From the NCBI RefSeq assembly GCF_017834145.1, contig NZ_JAFIDA010000001.1:2542001-2606000 (forward strand): 64,000 bases of DNA, given 5' to 3'. Of the stretch, positions 16,675 to 25,052 are shown piece by piece. Each line of letters starts with the position of its first letter. The first letter of the stretch is position 1. The DNA comes from Leucobacter exalbidus. GTDB lineage: Bacteria > Actinomycetota > Actinomycetes > Actinomycetales > Microbacteriaceae. A model generated the notes under the pieces. That model was not told the origin of the DNA and searched no databases. It was given only the letters and a program-made list of their open reading frames with translations. The translations under genes and the position numbers were made by a program.

Positions 16675-19395
16675 GTGGCAACAGTTCTCGAGAAGCTGCT
16701 TCGCGTCGGCGAAGGCCGCACGCTGCGAAAGCTTGAGCGTCAGGCGAAACTCGTCAGCGACCTCGAATCATCGTTCGCCGATCTGAGCGACGAAGAATTG
16801 CGTGACGAAACCAAAGAGTTTCGTGCGCGACTAGCGGCGGGCGAGACGCTCGACGACCTACTTCCTGAGGCATTTGCTGCGGTGCGCGAGGCTGCGCGCC
16901 GCACCATCGGCCTCCACCCGTTCCCCGTACAGGTGATGGGCGGTGCAAACCTCCACCTGGGCAACATCTCTGAAATGAAGACTGGTGAGGGTAAGACGCT
17001 CGTCGCCACCATGCCGGCCTACCTCAATGCCCTCGCAGGCAAGGGTGTGCACGTGGTGACGGTGAACGATTACCTCGCGAGCTACCAGAGCGAGCTCATG
17101 GGCCGCATCTTCCGCGCGCTCGGCATGACCACCGGTTGCATCGTGTCGGGCCAAGACCCCGCCACCCGTCGCACCCAGTACGAAGCAGACATCACCTACG
17201 GCACGAATAACGAGTTCGGCTTCGATTACCTGCGCGACAACATGGCTTCAACGGCAGAAGAGCGTGTGCAGCGTGGCCACTTCTTCGCCGTCATCGATGA
17301 GGTCGACTCGATTCTGATCGATGAGGCGCGTACGCCGCTCATCATCTCGGGCCCTGCCTCGGGCGACGCAAACCGCTGGTTTGGCGAGTTCTCGCGCATC
17401 GCACGCAAGATGAAGGTCGGCGTTGACTACGAAGTCGACGAGAAGAAGCGCACCATCGGTGTGCTCGAACCGGGCATCGAAAAGGTCGAGGACTACCTCG
17501 GCATCACGAACCTGTACGAATCAGTAAACACCCCGCTGATCTCGTTCTTGAACAACTCGCTCAAGGCCAACGCCCTGTTCACCCGCGACAAGGACTACGT
17601 CGTGTTGAACGGCGAGGTCATGATCGTTGATGAGCACACCGGCCGCATCCTCGCCGGGCGCCGCTACAACGAGGGCATGCACCAGGCCATCGAGGCGAAG
17701 GAAGGCGTGCAGGTCAAGGCCGAGAACCAGATGCTCGCCACCGTCACGCTGCAGAACTACTTCCGTCTCTACGAGAAGCTCTCGGGCATGACGGGTACCG
17801 CCGAAACTGAGGCGAGCGAGTTCATGTCAACGTACAAGCTCGGTGTGGTGCCGATTCCGACGAACCGCACCATGCAGCGCAAGGACCAGCCCGACTTCGT
17901 GTTCAAGAACGAACAGGCGAAGTTCCAGGCCGCCGTTGACGATATCGCTGAGCGCCACAAGAACGGTCAGCCGGTACTCGTGGGTACCACCAGCGTTGAG
18001 AAGAGCGAGTACCTCTCGCGGCTGCTCGCCAAGGCTGGCGTGCGCCACGAAGTGTTGAACGCGAAGAACCACGCGCGTGAAGCCGCGATCATCGCGCAGG
18101 CTGGTCGCCTCGGCAGCGTCACCGTTGCCACCAACATGGCCGGCCGCGGTACCGACATCATGCTCGGCGGCAACGCCGAGTTCCTCGCCGTGCAAGAAAT
18201 GGCTGCGCGCGGGCTGTCCACCGAAGACGATTCAGACGCCTACGAGGCCGCCTGGGACGACGTGTTCGCCGCGGTGAAGGAAACCGTGGGCACCGAAGCC
18301 GAGAAGGTTTCGGCGGCAGGCGGACTGTACGTGCTCGGCACCGAGCGCCACGAGTCACGCCGCATCGATAACCAGCTGCGCGGCCGTTCAGGCCGTCAGG
18401 GTGACCCCGGCGAGAGCCGCTTCTACCTGTCGCTCGCTGACGACCTGATGCGCCTGTTCAACTCGGGCGCCGCTGCGGCCCTGATGAACCGCGACAGCTT
18501 CCCCGACGATCTCGCGATCGAGTCGAAGGTGGTGTCACGTGCCATTCAGAGCGCACAGAGCCAGGTCGAAGGCCGCAACGCCGAGATTCGCAAGAACGTC
18601 TTGAAGTATGACGATGTGCTCGACCGTCAGCGCAAGTCGATCTACGGCGACCGCCAACAGATCCTTGACGGCGAAGAGATCGAAAGCCGTATCTCGTCGT
18701 TCCGCGAGTCAACGATCGACGCGATCCTCGACTCACACGGCGGCACCGGCGAAGACTGGGATTTCGACGCGCTGTGGGCTGACCTCAAGCAGGTCTACCA
18801 GGTCGGCATCACCGTTGACGAGCTGCTCGCCGAGGCCGGCACCTCGAAGGTGGATAAGTCATTCTTGCGCCGCGAAATCTTGTCTGACGCCGAGGTCGCG
18901 TACACGAACCGTGAAGAAGCGCTCGGCACTGAAGCTATGCGCGAGCTCGAGCGTCGCGTCGTGCTCGCCACGATCGACCGCCGCTGGCGCGATCACCTCT
19001 ACGAGATGGAATACCTCAAGGAGGGCATCGGCCTGCGCGCGATGGCTCAGCGCGATCCGCTCGTCGAGTACCAGCGCGAGGGCTTCACCATGTTCTCGGG
19101 CATGATGGGTCAGATCAAGGAGGAGTCCATGGGGCTGCTCTACAACCTCGAGGTTAAGGTTCGCCCGGCCGAGGGTCCCCAGGATCACGTCCACCTTGAG
19201 GGTGGCGGGCTCGAAGATACCAAGAGCCCCGACACGGCAAAGCTCACCTACAGTGCACCCGACGAAGATGGTGCACCGGCTCAGAGTGGCGCGGCTGGAA
19301 AGAAGACGCGTGGCGCCTTCGGCCAGCAGACCGACGGCGGCGAAGTGGGCGAGCCTCAAAATCGCGCCGATCGTCGCTCCACCAAGAAGAAGTAG
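16675..19395 (+). CDS. secA: Preprotein translocase ATPase SecA
   Basis: A 906-residue motor of the Sec pathway that pushes unfolded preproteins through SecYEG. The Walker A segment MKTGEGKT lies at residues 101-108, the DEAD-like [17 protein letters not shown] segment follows, and the second motor domain has [15 protein letters not shown]. The helical scaffold and wing domains are complete. The C-terminus is a low-complexity tail ending [11 protein letters not shown] with no zinc-binding cysteine motif, so SecB-type binding is not expected. GTG 16675 is preferred because AGGAG lies 7 nt upstream, although the frame stays open from 16600. It would export the surface and pilus proteins coded elsewhere in this window. 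Confidence 0.97.
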   Translation: MATVLEKLLRVGEGRTLRKLERQAKLVSDLESSFADLSDEELRDETKEFRARLAAGETLDDLLPEAFAAVREAARRTIGLHPFPVQVMGGANLHLGNISEMKTGEGKTLVATMPAYLNALAGKGVHVVTVNDYLASYQSELMGRIFRALGMTTGCIVSGQDPATRRTQYEADITYGTNNEFGFDYLRDNMASTAEERVQRGHFFAVIDEVDSILIDEARTPLIISGPASGDANRWFGEFSRIARKMKVGVDYEVDEKKRTIGVLEPGIEKVEDYLGITNLYESVNTPLISFLNNSLKANALFTRDKDYVVLNGEVMIVDEHTGRILAGRRYNEGMHQAIEAKEGVQVKAENQMLATVTLQNYFRLYEKLSGMTGTAETEASEFMSTYKLGVVPIPTNRTMQRKDQPDFVFKNEQAKFQAAVDDIAERHKNGQPVLVGTTSVEKSEYLSRLLAKAGVRHEVLNAKNHAREAAIIAQAGRLGSVTVATNMAGRGTDIMLGGNAEFLAVQEMAARGLSTEDDSDAYEAAWDDVFAAVKETVGTEAEKVSAAGGLYVLGTERHESRRIDNQLRGRSGRQGDPGESRFYLSLADDLMRLFNSGAAAALMNRDSFPDDLAIESKVVSRAIQSAQSQVEGRNAEIRKNVLKYDDVLDRQRKSIYGDRQQILDGEEIESRISSFRESTIDAILDSHGGTGEDWDFDALWADLKQVYQVGITVDELLAEAGTSKVDKSFLRREILSDAEVAYTNREEALGTEAMRELERRVVLATIDRRWRDHLYEMEYLKEGIGLRAMAQRDPLVEYQREGFTMFSGMMGQIKEESMGLLYNLEVKVRPAEGPQDHVHLEGGGLEDTKSPDTAKLTYSAPDEDGAPAQSGAAGKKTRGAFGQQTDGGEVGEPQNRADRRSTKKK

Positions 19396-19452
19396 AAACG
19401 CACACACCTAGAAACGGGTGCTTCGCTCACGCGAAGTTGCCGGGAGAATCAC

Positions 19453-20403
19453 ATGGCTAACGAATCTAATACTCGCCTCACCAAAAACGAGCGACGTGCC
19501 CAGGCGCGTGAACAGGCTCGCATTGCACGCGAGCAGGAGAAGAAGCGCGAGAAGCGCAGCCGGCTGTTCCTCCAGGGCGGTATCGTCCTGGGTGTGCTCG
19601 CCGTGCTCGCAATCGTGGGCCTCGTTCTCACGCAGACCATGAAACCCGCGGGCCCCGGCCCCGAGAACATGGCCTCGGGCGGCGCGGTGTTCACGAAGGA
19701 CCTGAAGGTCGTTGAGACCGGCGCACTGCAGCCCGACACCGAGCGCGTTGCGCCCGAGGTTGACCGCAAGGAGCTGCCGCTCGATGTGACCACCTACGTG
19801 GATTACATGTGCCCGGCGTGTGGTGCGTTTGAGCAGCAGTACGGCACCATGCTCGAGAACTATGTGGGCTCGGGCGACATTAACCTGCAGGTCTTCCCCA
19901 TCAACTTCCTCGATGGCACCTCGAAGGGTACGAAGTACTCGACTCGTGCAGCGAACCTGTTCAGCTGCGTGGTTGAGCAGGACCCCGACGTCGCGTTCAA
20001 GCTGCACAATCGTCTGCTGAGCGCAGAGGTACAGCCCGCTGAGGGCACCACCGGCCTCACCGATGAACAGCTGATCGATCAGGCGAAGGAAGCTGGCGCC
20101 GAGGTCACCACCGAGCTGAAGCAGTGCGTGAAGGACAAGACGTTCGCTGGTTTCATCGATGGTAACTGGAAGCAGGTCAGCGAGACCGGTCTGCTGGGTC
20201 TTGCCAAGGGCGAGCTGATGCTCAGCGCAGATGGTGTGAACTTCCAGGCCGAAGGCCCGCAGCGTTTGCAGTCAACCCCGACCGTGATCGTCAACGGTAA
20301 GCAGTGGAACCAGGCTCGCGATGGCGACCTCGAGTCCTACCTACTGAAGGTCAAGGGCGAGTTCGAACAGAAGGCCGATTCTGAGAAGTCGACCAAGTCC
20401 TAG
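19453..20403 (+). CDS. Membrane-anchored DsbA-family thioredoxin-like protein
   Basis: A 316-residue protein with a long charged cytoplasmic N-terminus (Arg/Glu/Lys-rich, residues 1-38), one membrane helix (about 40-60) and an extracytoplasmic thioredoxin fold. The active site is CPAC at residues 120-123 in YVDYMCPACGAFEQQYG, and a Thr-Pro (STPTVIVNG) supplies the cis-proline loop. This fits the thioredoxin_4 / DsbA group of actinobacteria that oxidises exported proteins. It lies downstream of secA, which suits a role in folding secreted proteins. GGGAGA precedes the ATG by about 7 nt. Confidence 0.88.
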   Translation: MANESNTRLTKNERRAQAREQARIAREQEKKREKRSRLFLQGGIVLGVLAVLAIVGLVLTQTMKPAGPGPENMASGGAVFTKDLKVVETGALQPDTERVAPEVDRKELPLDVTTYVDYMCPACGAFEQQYGTMLENYVGSGDINLQVFPINFLDGTSKGTKYSTRAANLFSCVVEQDPDVAFKLHNRLLSAEVQPAEGTTGLTDEQLIDQAKEAGAEVTTELKQCVKDKTFAGFIDGNWKQVSETGLLGLAKGELMLSADGVNFQAEGPQRLQSTPTVIVNGKQWNQARDGDLESYLLKVKGEFEQKADSEKSTKS

Positions 20404-20414
20404 TAGACTAGTCA

Positions 20415-20438
20415 GGATGGCCACGCGAGTGGCCGTCC
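20415..20438 (+). terminator. Hairpin between the DsbA-like gene and tRNA-Thr
   Basis: A 10-bp stem with one G-U pair and the loop GCGA lies between the stop at 20403 and the tRNA at 20443. A TAGACT at 20404-20409 could be the tRNA promoter -10, so the hairpin may end the upstream mRNA or be part of the tRNA precursor leader. Confidence 0.45.
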
Positions 20439-20442
20439 ACAT

Positions 20443-20518
20443 GCCGCCTTAGCTCATCTGGTAGAGCAGCGCCCTTGTAAAGCGCAGGTGATCGGTTCGA
20501 GTCCGATAGGCGGCTCCA
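20443..20518 (+). tRNA. tRNA-Thr(UGU) with encoded CCA
   Basis: The cloverleaf is complete. The acceptor stem GCCGCCT pairs with AGGCGGC, and the D-arm is GCTC/GAGC. The anticodon loop CTTGTAA has anticodon TGT. The T-arm ATCGG/CCGAT encloses TTCGAGT. Discriminator T is followed by a genomic CCA. The closing pair of the anticodon stem is C-A, a minor mismatch. It reads ACA threonine codons. Confidence 0.95.
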
Positions 20519-20643
20519 AATAATTTCATGCTCCGCGCCCGCGGTTTTCGTGGCGGGTACGGCCTGCTGTGTCGGTGACCTGCGCGCGACGCGCCGTCAC
20601 CGTGTTTTTCGTCACCTGCGCCGCGGGTAGCCCGTCAACACCG

Positions 20644-20649
20644 TAGTGT
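20644..20649 (+). promoter_or_regulatory. -10 box TAGTGT deciding the DMT transporter start
   Basis: TAGTGT ends 7 nt before GTG 20657, while the earlier in-frame GTG codons overlap the box. This favours 20657 and a leaderless mRNA. Confidence 0.4.
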
Positions 20650-20656
20650 GGTGGTC

Positions 20657-21595
20657 GTGCGTGCAAAATTGAGGGTCTGGGCAGCGCTAGTGGGCTCGGG
20701 GCTCGCTGGCGTGCTGGTGGCGTTGCAGTCCCGTATCAACGGCGGGCTTAGCCAACACCTGGGCAATGGGTTTGTGACCGCGGCAGCATCGTTTGCCTCG
20801 GGGCTACTCATTTTGAGTATTTTGATGGTGTGCTCCCGGCGTGGACGGCGCGGGCTCACCCTTTTGAAAGCCGAAGTGAAGTCGAAGCGGCTGCCCGTGT
20901 GGGCGCTGTTTGGTGGGGCTGGCGGGGCACTGTTTGTGCTGAACCAAGGGCTCGTGGCACCCATCACCGGGCTCGCCCTGTTCACCGTCGGCATTGTCGC
21001 GGGGCAAGTGCTTGGCGGCCTCGTGCTCGACCGGGCGGGGCTCGGGCCTGGCGGCCGCATCGATCCCACGCTGCCACGCGTGCTGGGTACCGCGCTCGCG
21101 GTCGTCGGCGTCATCGTCTCGGTGGGCACCGGCGGCGGCTCAGTCGTGTGGCTCGTGATCTTCCCCGTGATTGTGGGCGTGGGGGTGGCCGGCCAGTCGA
21201 TGGTCAACGGGCTGGTGCGCGCCGCAGCGCACAGCGCGCTCGCCTCAACCTTCATGAACTTCATCGTGGGCACCACGCTGCTGGTGTTCTTCGCGATCAT
21301 CTCGGTCGTGGCCACGGGCTGGCCCACCGCTTGGCCCACTGAGCCCTGGTACTACCTCGGCGGCGCGACCGGCACCATCTTTATTGCTATCGCGGCGATG
21401 CTCGTGCGTACCGCAGGTGTGTTGCTGCTGAGCATGTCAAACGTGGCCGGCCAGCTGATTGCCGCGGTGCTTTTCGAGAACGCGACACCGCTCGCGGGCG
21501 GCCTCTCAACCGGCATGCTGATCGGATCTGCCGTAGCGCTGTTGGCGGTGGCCGTGGCCGCACTGCCGTCGCGTACGCGCGGCACACAAAAATAA
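20657..21595 (+). CDS. DMT-superfamily membrane transporter (DUF606/YdcZ type)
   Basis: A 312-residue integral membrane protein with about ten hydrophobic helices arranged as two similar halves. Each half opens with a GLxxxQSxxNGxxx-like segment (first VLVALQSRINGGLSQHLGN, second GVAGQSMVNGLVRAAAHS), as in duplicated DUF606 proteins of the drug/metabolite transporter superfamily. The substrate is unknown. GTG 20657 is chosen over upstream GTGs because of the TAGTGT box at 20644-20649. It ends in a strong terminator shared with the convergent nitroreductase/msrB genes. Confidence 0.83.
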   Translation: MRAKLRVWAALVGSGLAGVLVALQSRINGGLSQHLGNGFVTAAASFASGLLILSILMVCSRRGRRGLTLLKAEVKSKRLPVWALFGGAGGALFVLNQGLVAPITGLALFTVGIVAGQVLGGLVLDRAGLGPGGRIDPTLPRVLGTALAVVGVIVSVGTGGGSVVWLVIFPVIVGVGVAGQSMVNGLVRAAAHSALASTFMNFIVGTTLLVFFAIISVVATGWPTAWPTEPWYYLGGATGTIFIAIAAMLVRTAGVLLLSMSNVAGQLIAAVLFENATPLAGGLSTGMLIGSAVALLAVAVAALPSRTRGTQK

Positions 21596-21641
21596 GCCAG
21601 CGCTGCACCGTGCCCCAATAGGGCACGGTGCAGCGCTGGCT
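21595..21641. terminator. Bidirectional terminator between convergent genes
   Basis: A perfect stem of about 21 bp (21595-21615 with 21621-21641) and loop CAATA starts at the stop codon of the DMT gene and faces the 3' end of the minus-strand nitroreductase gene. Confidence 0.85.
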
Positions 21642-21653
21642 GAGCGACCTCGA

Positions 21654-22199
21654 TTAGAGCGCCGACAGGTGCTTCTGCAGGTCAAGCGGTTTGCGCGGCT
21701 TCTCCTGATCCTTGCGGCCCGGCACCGAACCCACGTAGAGCCAACCGAGTAGATACTCGTGCTTCTCGAGCTGGTGCGCGCGGTGTACCGCGCGGCTGCG
21801 GGTGTGTGATCCGGTGCGCCAGATCACGCCCCAGCCCGCTTCGTCGAGCATCAGGGTGAGGAAGTGGGCGACACCTGAAGCGACCGCCTCCTGTTCCCAC
21901 TGCGGCACTTTGCTGCTGTCGCGGGGGCTCGCGACGATCGCGATCACCAGGGGAGCGCGGTGCGCCTTCTTGATGAGCTTCTCGGCATCGCGCGCATCGG
22001 AGGCCTTGGCGAGAGCCTCGCCCAAAACTGTGCGGGCCTCGCCGCGCAGCTCGATGAGGCGCCAGGGGCGCAGCCCCGAATGATCGGCGACGCTTGTCAT
22101 CGCGGCGACGAGCTGCGAGAGCTCGTCATGCGATGGCGCCGGATCAATGAGTTTCGAGTGCGACCTACGTCGCACCAGCGCTTCGAGCGCCTGGGTCAC
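21654..22199 (-). CDS. Nitroreductase-family FMN protein (YdjA-like)
   Basis: A 181-residue single-domain nitroreductase. The N-terminal RRRSHSKLID matches the FMN phosphate-binding RRSxRxF-type motif, the middle has APLVIAIVASPRDSSKVPQWEQEAVASGVA, and a late GWGVIWRTG segment resembles the YdjA group. Such enzymes reduce nitroaromatics, quinones or other acceptors with NAD(P)H. The true substrate cannot be read from sequence. Its GTG start overlaps the msrB stop by 4 nt, so it forms a small redox operon with msrB. Confidence 0.85.
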   Translation of the reverse strand: MTQALEALVRRRSHSKLIDPAPSHDELSQLVAAMTSVADHSGLRPWRLIELRGEARTVLGEALAKASDARDAEKLIKKAHRAPLVIAIVASPRDSSKVPQWEQEAVASGVAHFLTLMLDEAGWGVIWRTGSHTRSRAVHRAHQLEKHEYLLGWLYVGSVPGRKDQEKPRKPLDLQKHLSAL

Positions 22200-22624
22200 G
22201 CCTCGTCCTCGGGCGTGAAGCCGAGCGCGAGGGAGTTCATGCAGTAACGGTTGCCGGTGGGAGTGCCAAAGCCGTCGGGAAATACGTGGCCGAGGTGCGA
22301 CCCGCAGTTGGCGCAGCGCACCTCGGTGCGCATAGTACCCATCGACATATCTTCGATGTACTCAACGGCGCCCTCGCGCACGCTCTCGTAGAAGCTGGGC
22401 CAGCCGCAGCCCGAGTCAAACTTGGTGCCCGCGATGAAGAGCTCATTGTTGCAGCCGCGGCAGGTGTAGAGACCTGCGCGCTCTTCGTTGAGGAGTTCAC
22501 CGGTGCCGGGGCGCTCGGTAGCCGATTCGCGCAGTACGGCGTACTCGGCGATGCCGAGTCGGTCGCGCCACTCGTCTTCGCTGAGCTGGAACGGGTAGTT
22601 ATTCGTGTTGTCTTCGTGTGCCAC
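22196..22624 (-). CDS. msrB: Peptide-methionine (R)-S-oxide reductase MsrB
   Basis: A 142-residue MsrB that reduces methionine-R-sulfoxide in proteins. The zinc site is formed by Cys55/Cys58 (CRGC) and Cys104/Cys107 (CANC), and the catalytic cysteine is Cys128 in NRYCMNS. The GCGWPSF and GSHLGHVFPDG segments are diagnostic. GTG 22624 is preferred over ATG 22642 because GAGGAGG on the minus strand lies about 6 nt upstream of the GTG and inside the longer frame. It is translationally coupled to the nitroreductase. No msrA is seen nearby. Confidence 0.94.
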   Translation of the reverse strand: MAHEDNTNNYPFQLSEDEWRDRLGIAEYAVLRESATERPGTGELLNEERAGLYTCRGCNNELFIAGTKFDSGCGWPSFYESVREGAVEYIEDMSMGTMRTEVRCANCGSHLGHVFPDGFGTPTGNRYCMNSLALGFTPEDEA

Positions 22625-22780
22625 GGTATGCCTCCTCGACATGGTTCGGCCCCAGTCTACGCGCGTGGGTTGTTAGGCGTAGGGGAGCCTCATGGGAGCT
22701 TTCTGGGCGACACATTGCCGCAAATGTGGCAGCCAACTTGCAACATCTGATGATATTCGTCAGACTATTAGATGGTGCTC

Positions 22781-22799
22781 TTTGGTTAGGGCTGCCTAA
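22781..22799 (+). promoter_or_regulatory. DtxR/IdeR-like box upstream of the repeat surface protein gene
   Basis: TTTGGTTAGGGCTGCCTAA matches 14 of 19 positions of the DtxR/IdeR consensus TTAGGTTAGSCTAACCTAA, with both outer half-sites good and the right inner part poor. It lies 78 bp before ATG 22877. Confidence 0.55.
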
Positions 22800-22876
22800 G
22801 TTTGATCCGATGAGCTCTGACTTACCCAAAACTTCTGGGGATCCAGGCCTGTTATACGAAAAGGAGTGCTCTCGTA

Positions 22877-24805
22877 ATGACTGCACAGAAGAGCTTACGA
22901 AAGAAGCTCGTAACTGCGTTTGCAACAGCAACAACTGCCTTAGTTGCTGCTGCAGGTCTGGCTTTCGTGCCGATGGCTGCCCACGCGGTAGACGCACCAG
23001 TTCCCACGGTGAGCGCTTCGGTGACGAATGCTTCTGAGACTGGCTTGGATCTGAGTGCGACGGTTTCTGGCATCGTGTTGCGTGCCGGTGCTGATGTACC
23101 TGACTCGGGCAAGGATGACCAGGGTGTGTATGTTGCTGTGATCGAGAAGGATCTTGTTGGCGAGTTGGCTAACGGTTCTGACGCTGCATTGGTTGCTGAT
23201 TTTGCGTACATGAGGTCCATTACTGATGGTGCTGTAACGCGTAACATCTCGGTTCCTGCTGCAGAGCTTGATCGCGCGAAGGAATATGTTGTTGTGTCGT
23301 GGCTTGCTCATGGCACCTTGAATGATGACCGTTTCATTGGTCAGGCTGATCTTGTGGTTTCTGATGCTCAGTGGGATGCAGTGTTCCCTCCTGTTGTGGC
23401 TTCGGTGACGAATGCTTCTGAGACTGGCTTGGATCTGAGTGCGACGGTTTCTGGCATCGTGTTGCGTGCCGGTGCTGATGTACCTGACTCGGGCAAGGAT
23501 GACCAGGGTGTGTATGTTGCTGTGATCGAGAAGGATCTTGTTGGCGAGTTGGCTAACGGTTCTGACGCTGCATTGGTTGCTGATTTTGCGTACATGAGGT
23601 CCATTACTGATGGTGCTGTAACGCGTAACATCTCGGTTCCTGCTGCAGAGCTTGATCGCGCGAAGGAATATGTTGTTGTGTCGTGGCTTGCTCATGGCAC
23701 CTTGAACGATGACCGTTTCATTGGTCAGGCTGATCTTGTGGTTTCTGATGCTCAGTGGGATGCAGTGTTCCCTCCTGTTGTGGCTTCGGTGACGAATGCT
23801 TCTGAGACTGGCTTGGATCTGAGTGCGACGGTTTCTGGCATCGTGTTGCGTGCCGGTGCTGATGTACCTGACTCGGGCAAGGATGACCAGGGTGTGTATG
23901 TTGCTGTGATCGAGAAGGATCTTGTTGGCGAGTTGGCTAACGGTTCTGACGCTGCATTGGTTGCTGATTTTGCGTACATGAGGTCCATTACTGATGGTGC
24001 TGTAACGCGTAACATCTCGGTTCCTGCTGCAGAGCTTGATCGCGCGAAGGAATATGTTGTTGTGTCGTGGCTTGCTCATGGCACCTTGAACGATGACCGT
24101 TTCATTGGTCAGGCTGATCTTGTGGTTTCTGATGCTCAGTGGGATGCAGTGTTCCCGTCAGAAGCGCCTGAAACACCTGCACCGGTCGTTGAAATCATCG
24201 GAGCCTCGAACGGTGAAATCATTCAGGGCGCTGAAGTTGTATTCGAAGGTACGAACTTCGTAGCTGATGAAACGGTGCATGTCGCTGTGCACAGCGATCC
24301 GATCGAGCTCGGAGCCTTTGGTGCAGATTCAGCTGGGACCGTGTCAGTACCTTGGACCGTACCGGCCGACTTTGAGACCGGTGCTCACGAAGTTATTTTC
24401 ACTCCCGAGACCGGCGAAGCGATTAGCCTGGCCTTCACTGTGGCTGCTGCAGACGCAGAAGAAGGCACCGATGGCACCGATGGAACTGACGGTACCGATG
24501 GAACTGACGGAACTGATGAGACCGACGGAACTGATGCTCCTGCAGAATCAGATCCTGACGGATCTGGTACTTCTGGCGGAGACGAAACTTCTGAGGGCAG
24601 CGGAACTGCAGAAGGCGCTTCTGGAAACTCTGACGCAGGAAATGTAGCCAACTCGGCAGTCAAGGCAGCGAACACTACCGGTGCACCTGCACTGGCTACG
24701 ACCGGTGCAGGTAGCCTCGCGGCGCTTACCGCAGCTGGTGTGGTTGCGGTATTGGTCGGTGCTGGCATCCTGTTCGTGCGTCGTCGCAGCGTATCTGCTG
24801 AGTAA
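22877..24805 (+). CDS. Surface protein with three identical 128-residue repeats and an LAxTG anchor
   Basis: A 642-residue exported protein. Residues 1-37 are a signal peptide ending AHA. Residues about 47-430 are three copies of a 128-residue unit, each with a GVYVAVIEKDL motif and an HGTLNDDRFIGQ motif. Residues about 433-525 form another beta domain, then comes a Thr-Asp-Gly tract (about 529-552). The sorting signal is LATTG at 606-610, a membrane helix and RRR. LAxTG is a class E sortase motif. The repeats resemble the beta-sandwich modules found next to HtaA domains in actinobacterial surface proteins, but I do not recognise a named family. AAGGAG lies 10 nt before the ATG. It heads the heme island and has a DtxR-like box upstream. 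Codon wobble is richer in T and A than in neighbours. Confidence 0.85.
   Translation: MTAQKSLRKKLVTAFATATTALVAAAGLAFVPMAAHAVDAPVPTVSASVTNASETGLDLSATVSGIVLRAGADVPDSGKDDQGVYVAVIEKDLVGELANGSDAALVADFAYMRSITDGAVTRNISVPAAELDRAKEYVVVSWLAHGTLNDDRFIGQADLVVSDAQWDAVFPPVVASVTNASETGLDLSATVSGIVLRAGADVPDSGKDDQGVYVAVIEKDLVGELANGSDAALVADFAYMRSITDGAVTRNISVPAAELDRAKEYVVVSWLAHGTLNDDRFIGQADLVVSDAQWDAVFPPVVASVTNASETGLDLSATVSGIVLRAGADVPDSGKDDQGVYVAVIEKDLVGELANGSDAALVADFAYMRSITDGAVTRNISVPAAELDRAKEYVVVSWLAHGTLNDDRFIGQADLVVSDAQWDAVFPSEAPETPAPVVEIIGASNGEIIQGAEVVFEGTNFVADETVHVAVHSDPIELGAFGADSAGTVSVPWTVPADFETGAHEVIFTPETGEAISLAFTVAAADAEEGTDGTDGTDGTDGTDGTDETDGTDAPAESDPDGSGTSGGDETSEGSGTAEGASGNSDAGNVANSAVKAANTTGAPALATTGAGSLAALTAAGVVAVLVGAGILFVRRRSVSAE
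23017..24154 (+). repeat. Three tandem 384-bp coding repeats
   Basis: Units start at 23017, 23401 and 23785 with a spacing of exactly 384 bp. Reading them side by side I find one substitution, at aat versus aac in the TLNDD motif of copy 1. Copy 3 diverges at the linker near 24155. Synonymous sites are conserved too, so the copies are recent or kept alike by gene conversion. Confidence 0.95.
24463..24534 (+). repeat. Short tandem tract coding Thr-Asp-Gly repeats
   Basis: Degenerate 9-bp units of the form GGNACNGAY repeat about eight times and encode a flexible acidic stalk before the cell-wall anchor. The tract could change length by slippage. Confidence 0.75.
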
Positions 24806-24873
24806 TTAGGATCCTCTTGGCAGTAATCCTGGTTTAGTCTCCCCGCAAGTGCGTACGCGGAGACCTAAAGTTG

Positions 24874-24900
24874 GGCGGTTGCTCTCAGCGAGCAACCGCC
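24874..24900 (+). terminator. Terminator hairpin after the repeat surface protein
   Basis: An 11-bp perfect stem (24874-24884 with 24890-24900) with loop TCAGC lies 68 bp after the stop. Confidence 0.7.
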
Positions 24901-24915
24901 TGCTGTCATTATTTG

Positions 24916-24934
24916 GGTGGTTAGCCTGCACAGG
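24916..24934 (-). promoter_or_regulatory. Weak DtxR/IdeR-like half-site upstream of the single-HtaA protein
   Basis: On the minus strand AGGCTAACC matches nine consecutive consensus positions, but the rest does not (10 of 19 overall). It lies about 120 bp before ATG 25053. Confidence 0.3.
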
Positions 24935-25052
24935 TTGCCGGGTCTAGCAAATGGATCTGTAGCTCCCAAGTATTTGGGCATCAATCTGAAACTGAATGAG
25001 AGAATCCGCGTTGCGGGCCTCGCGTCGAGAATATAGAAGGAGTGCGTTAGTT

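Noticed and set aside
22940-24079. A minus-strand open frame with three repeats opposite the repeat surface protein
   Set aside because: Its repeats come only from the 384-bp repeats of the real gene on the plus strand; there is no signal peptide or ribosome site.
23017-24154. CRISPR-like array or insertion element
   Set aside because: The 384-bp units are in frame and coding, with no spacers, terminal inverted repeats or cas or transposase genes nearby.
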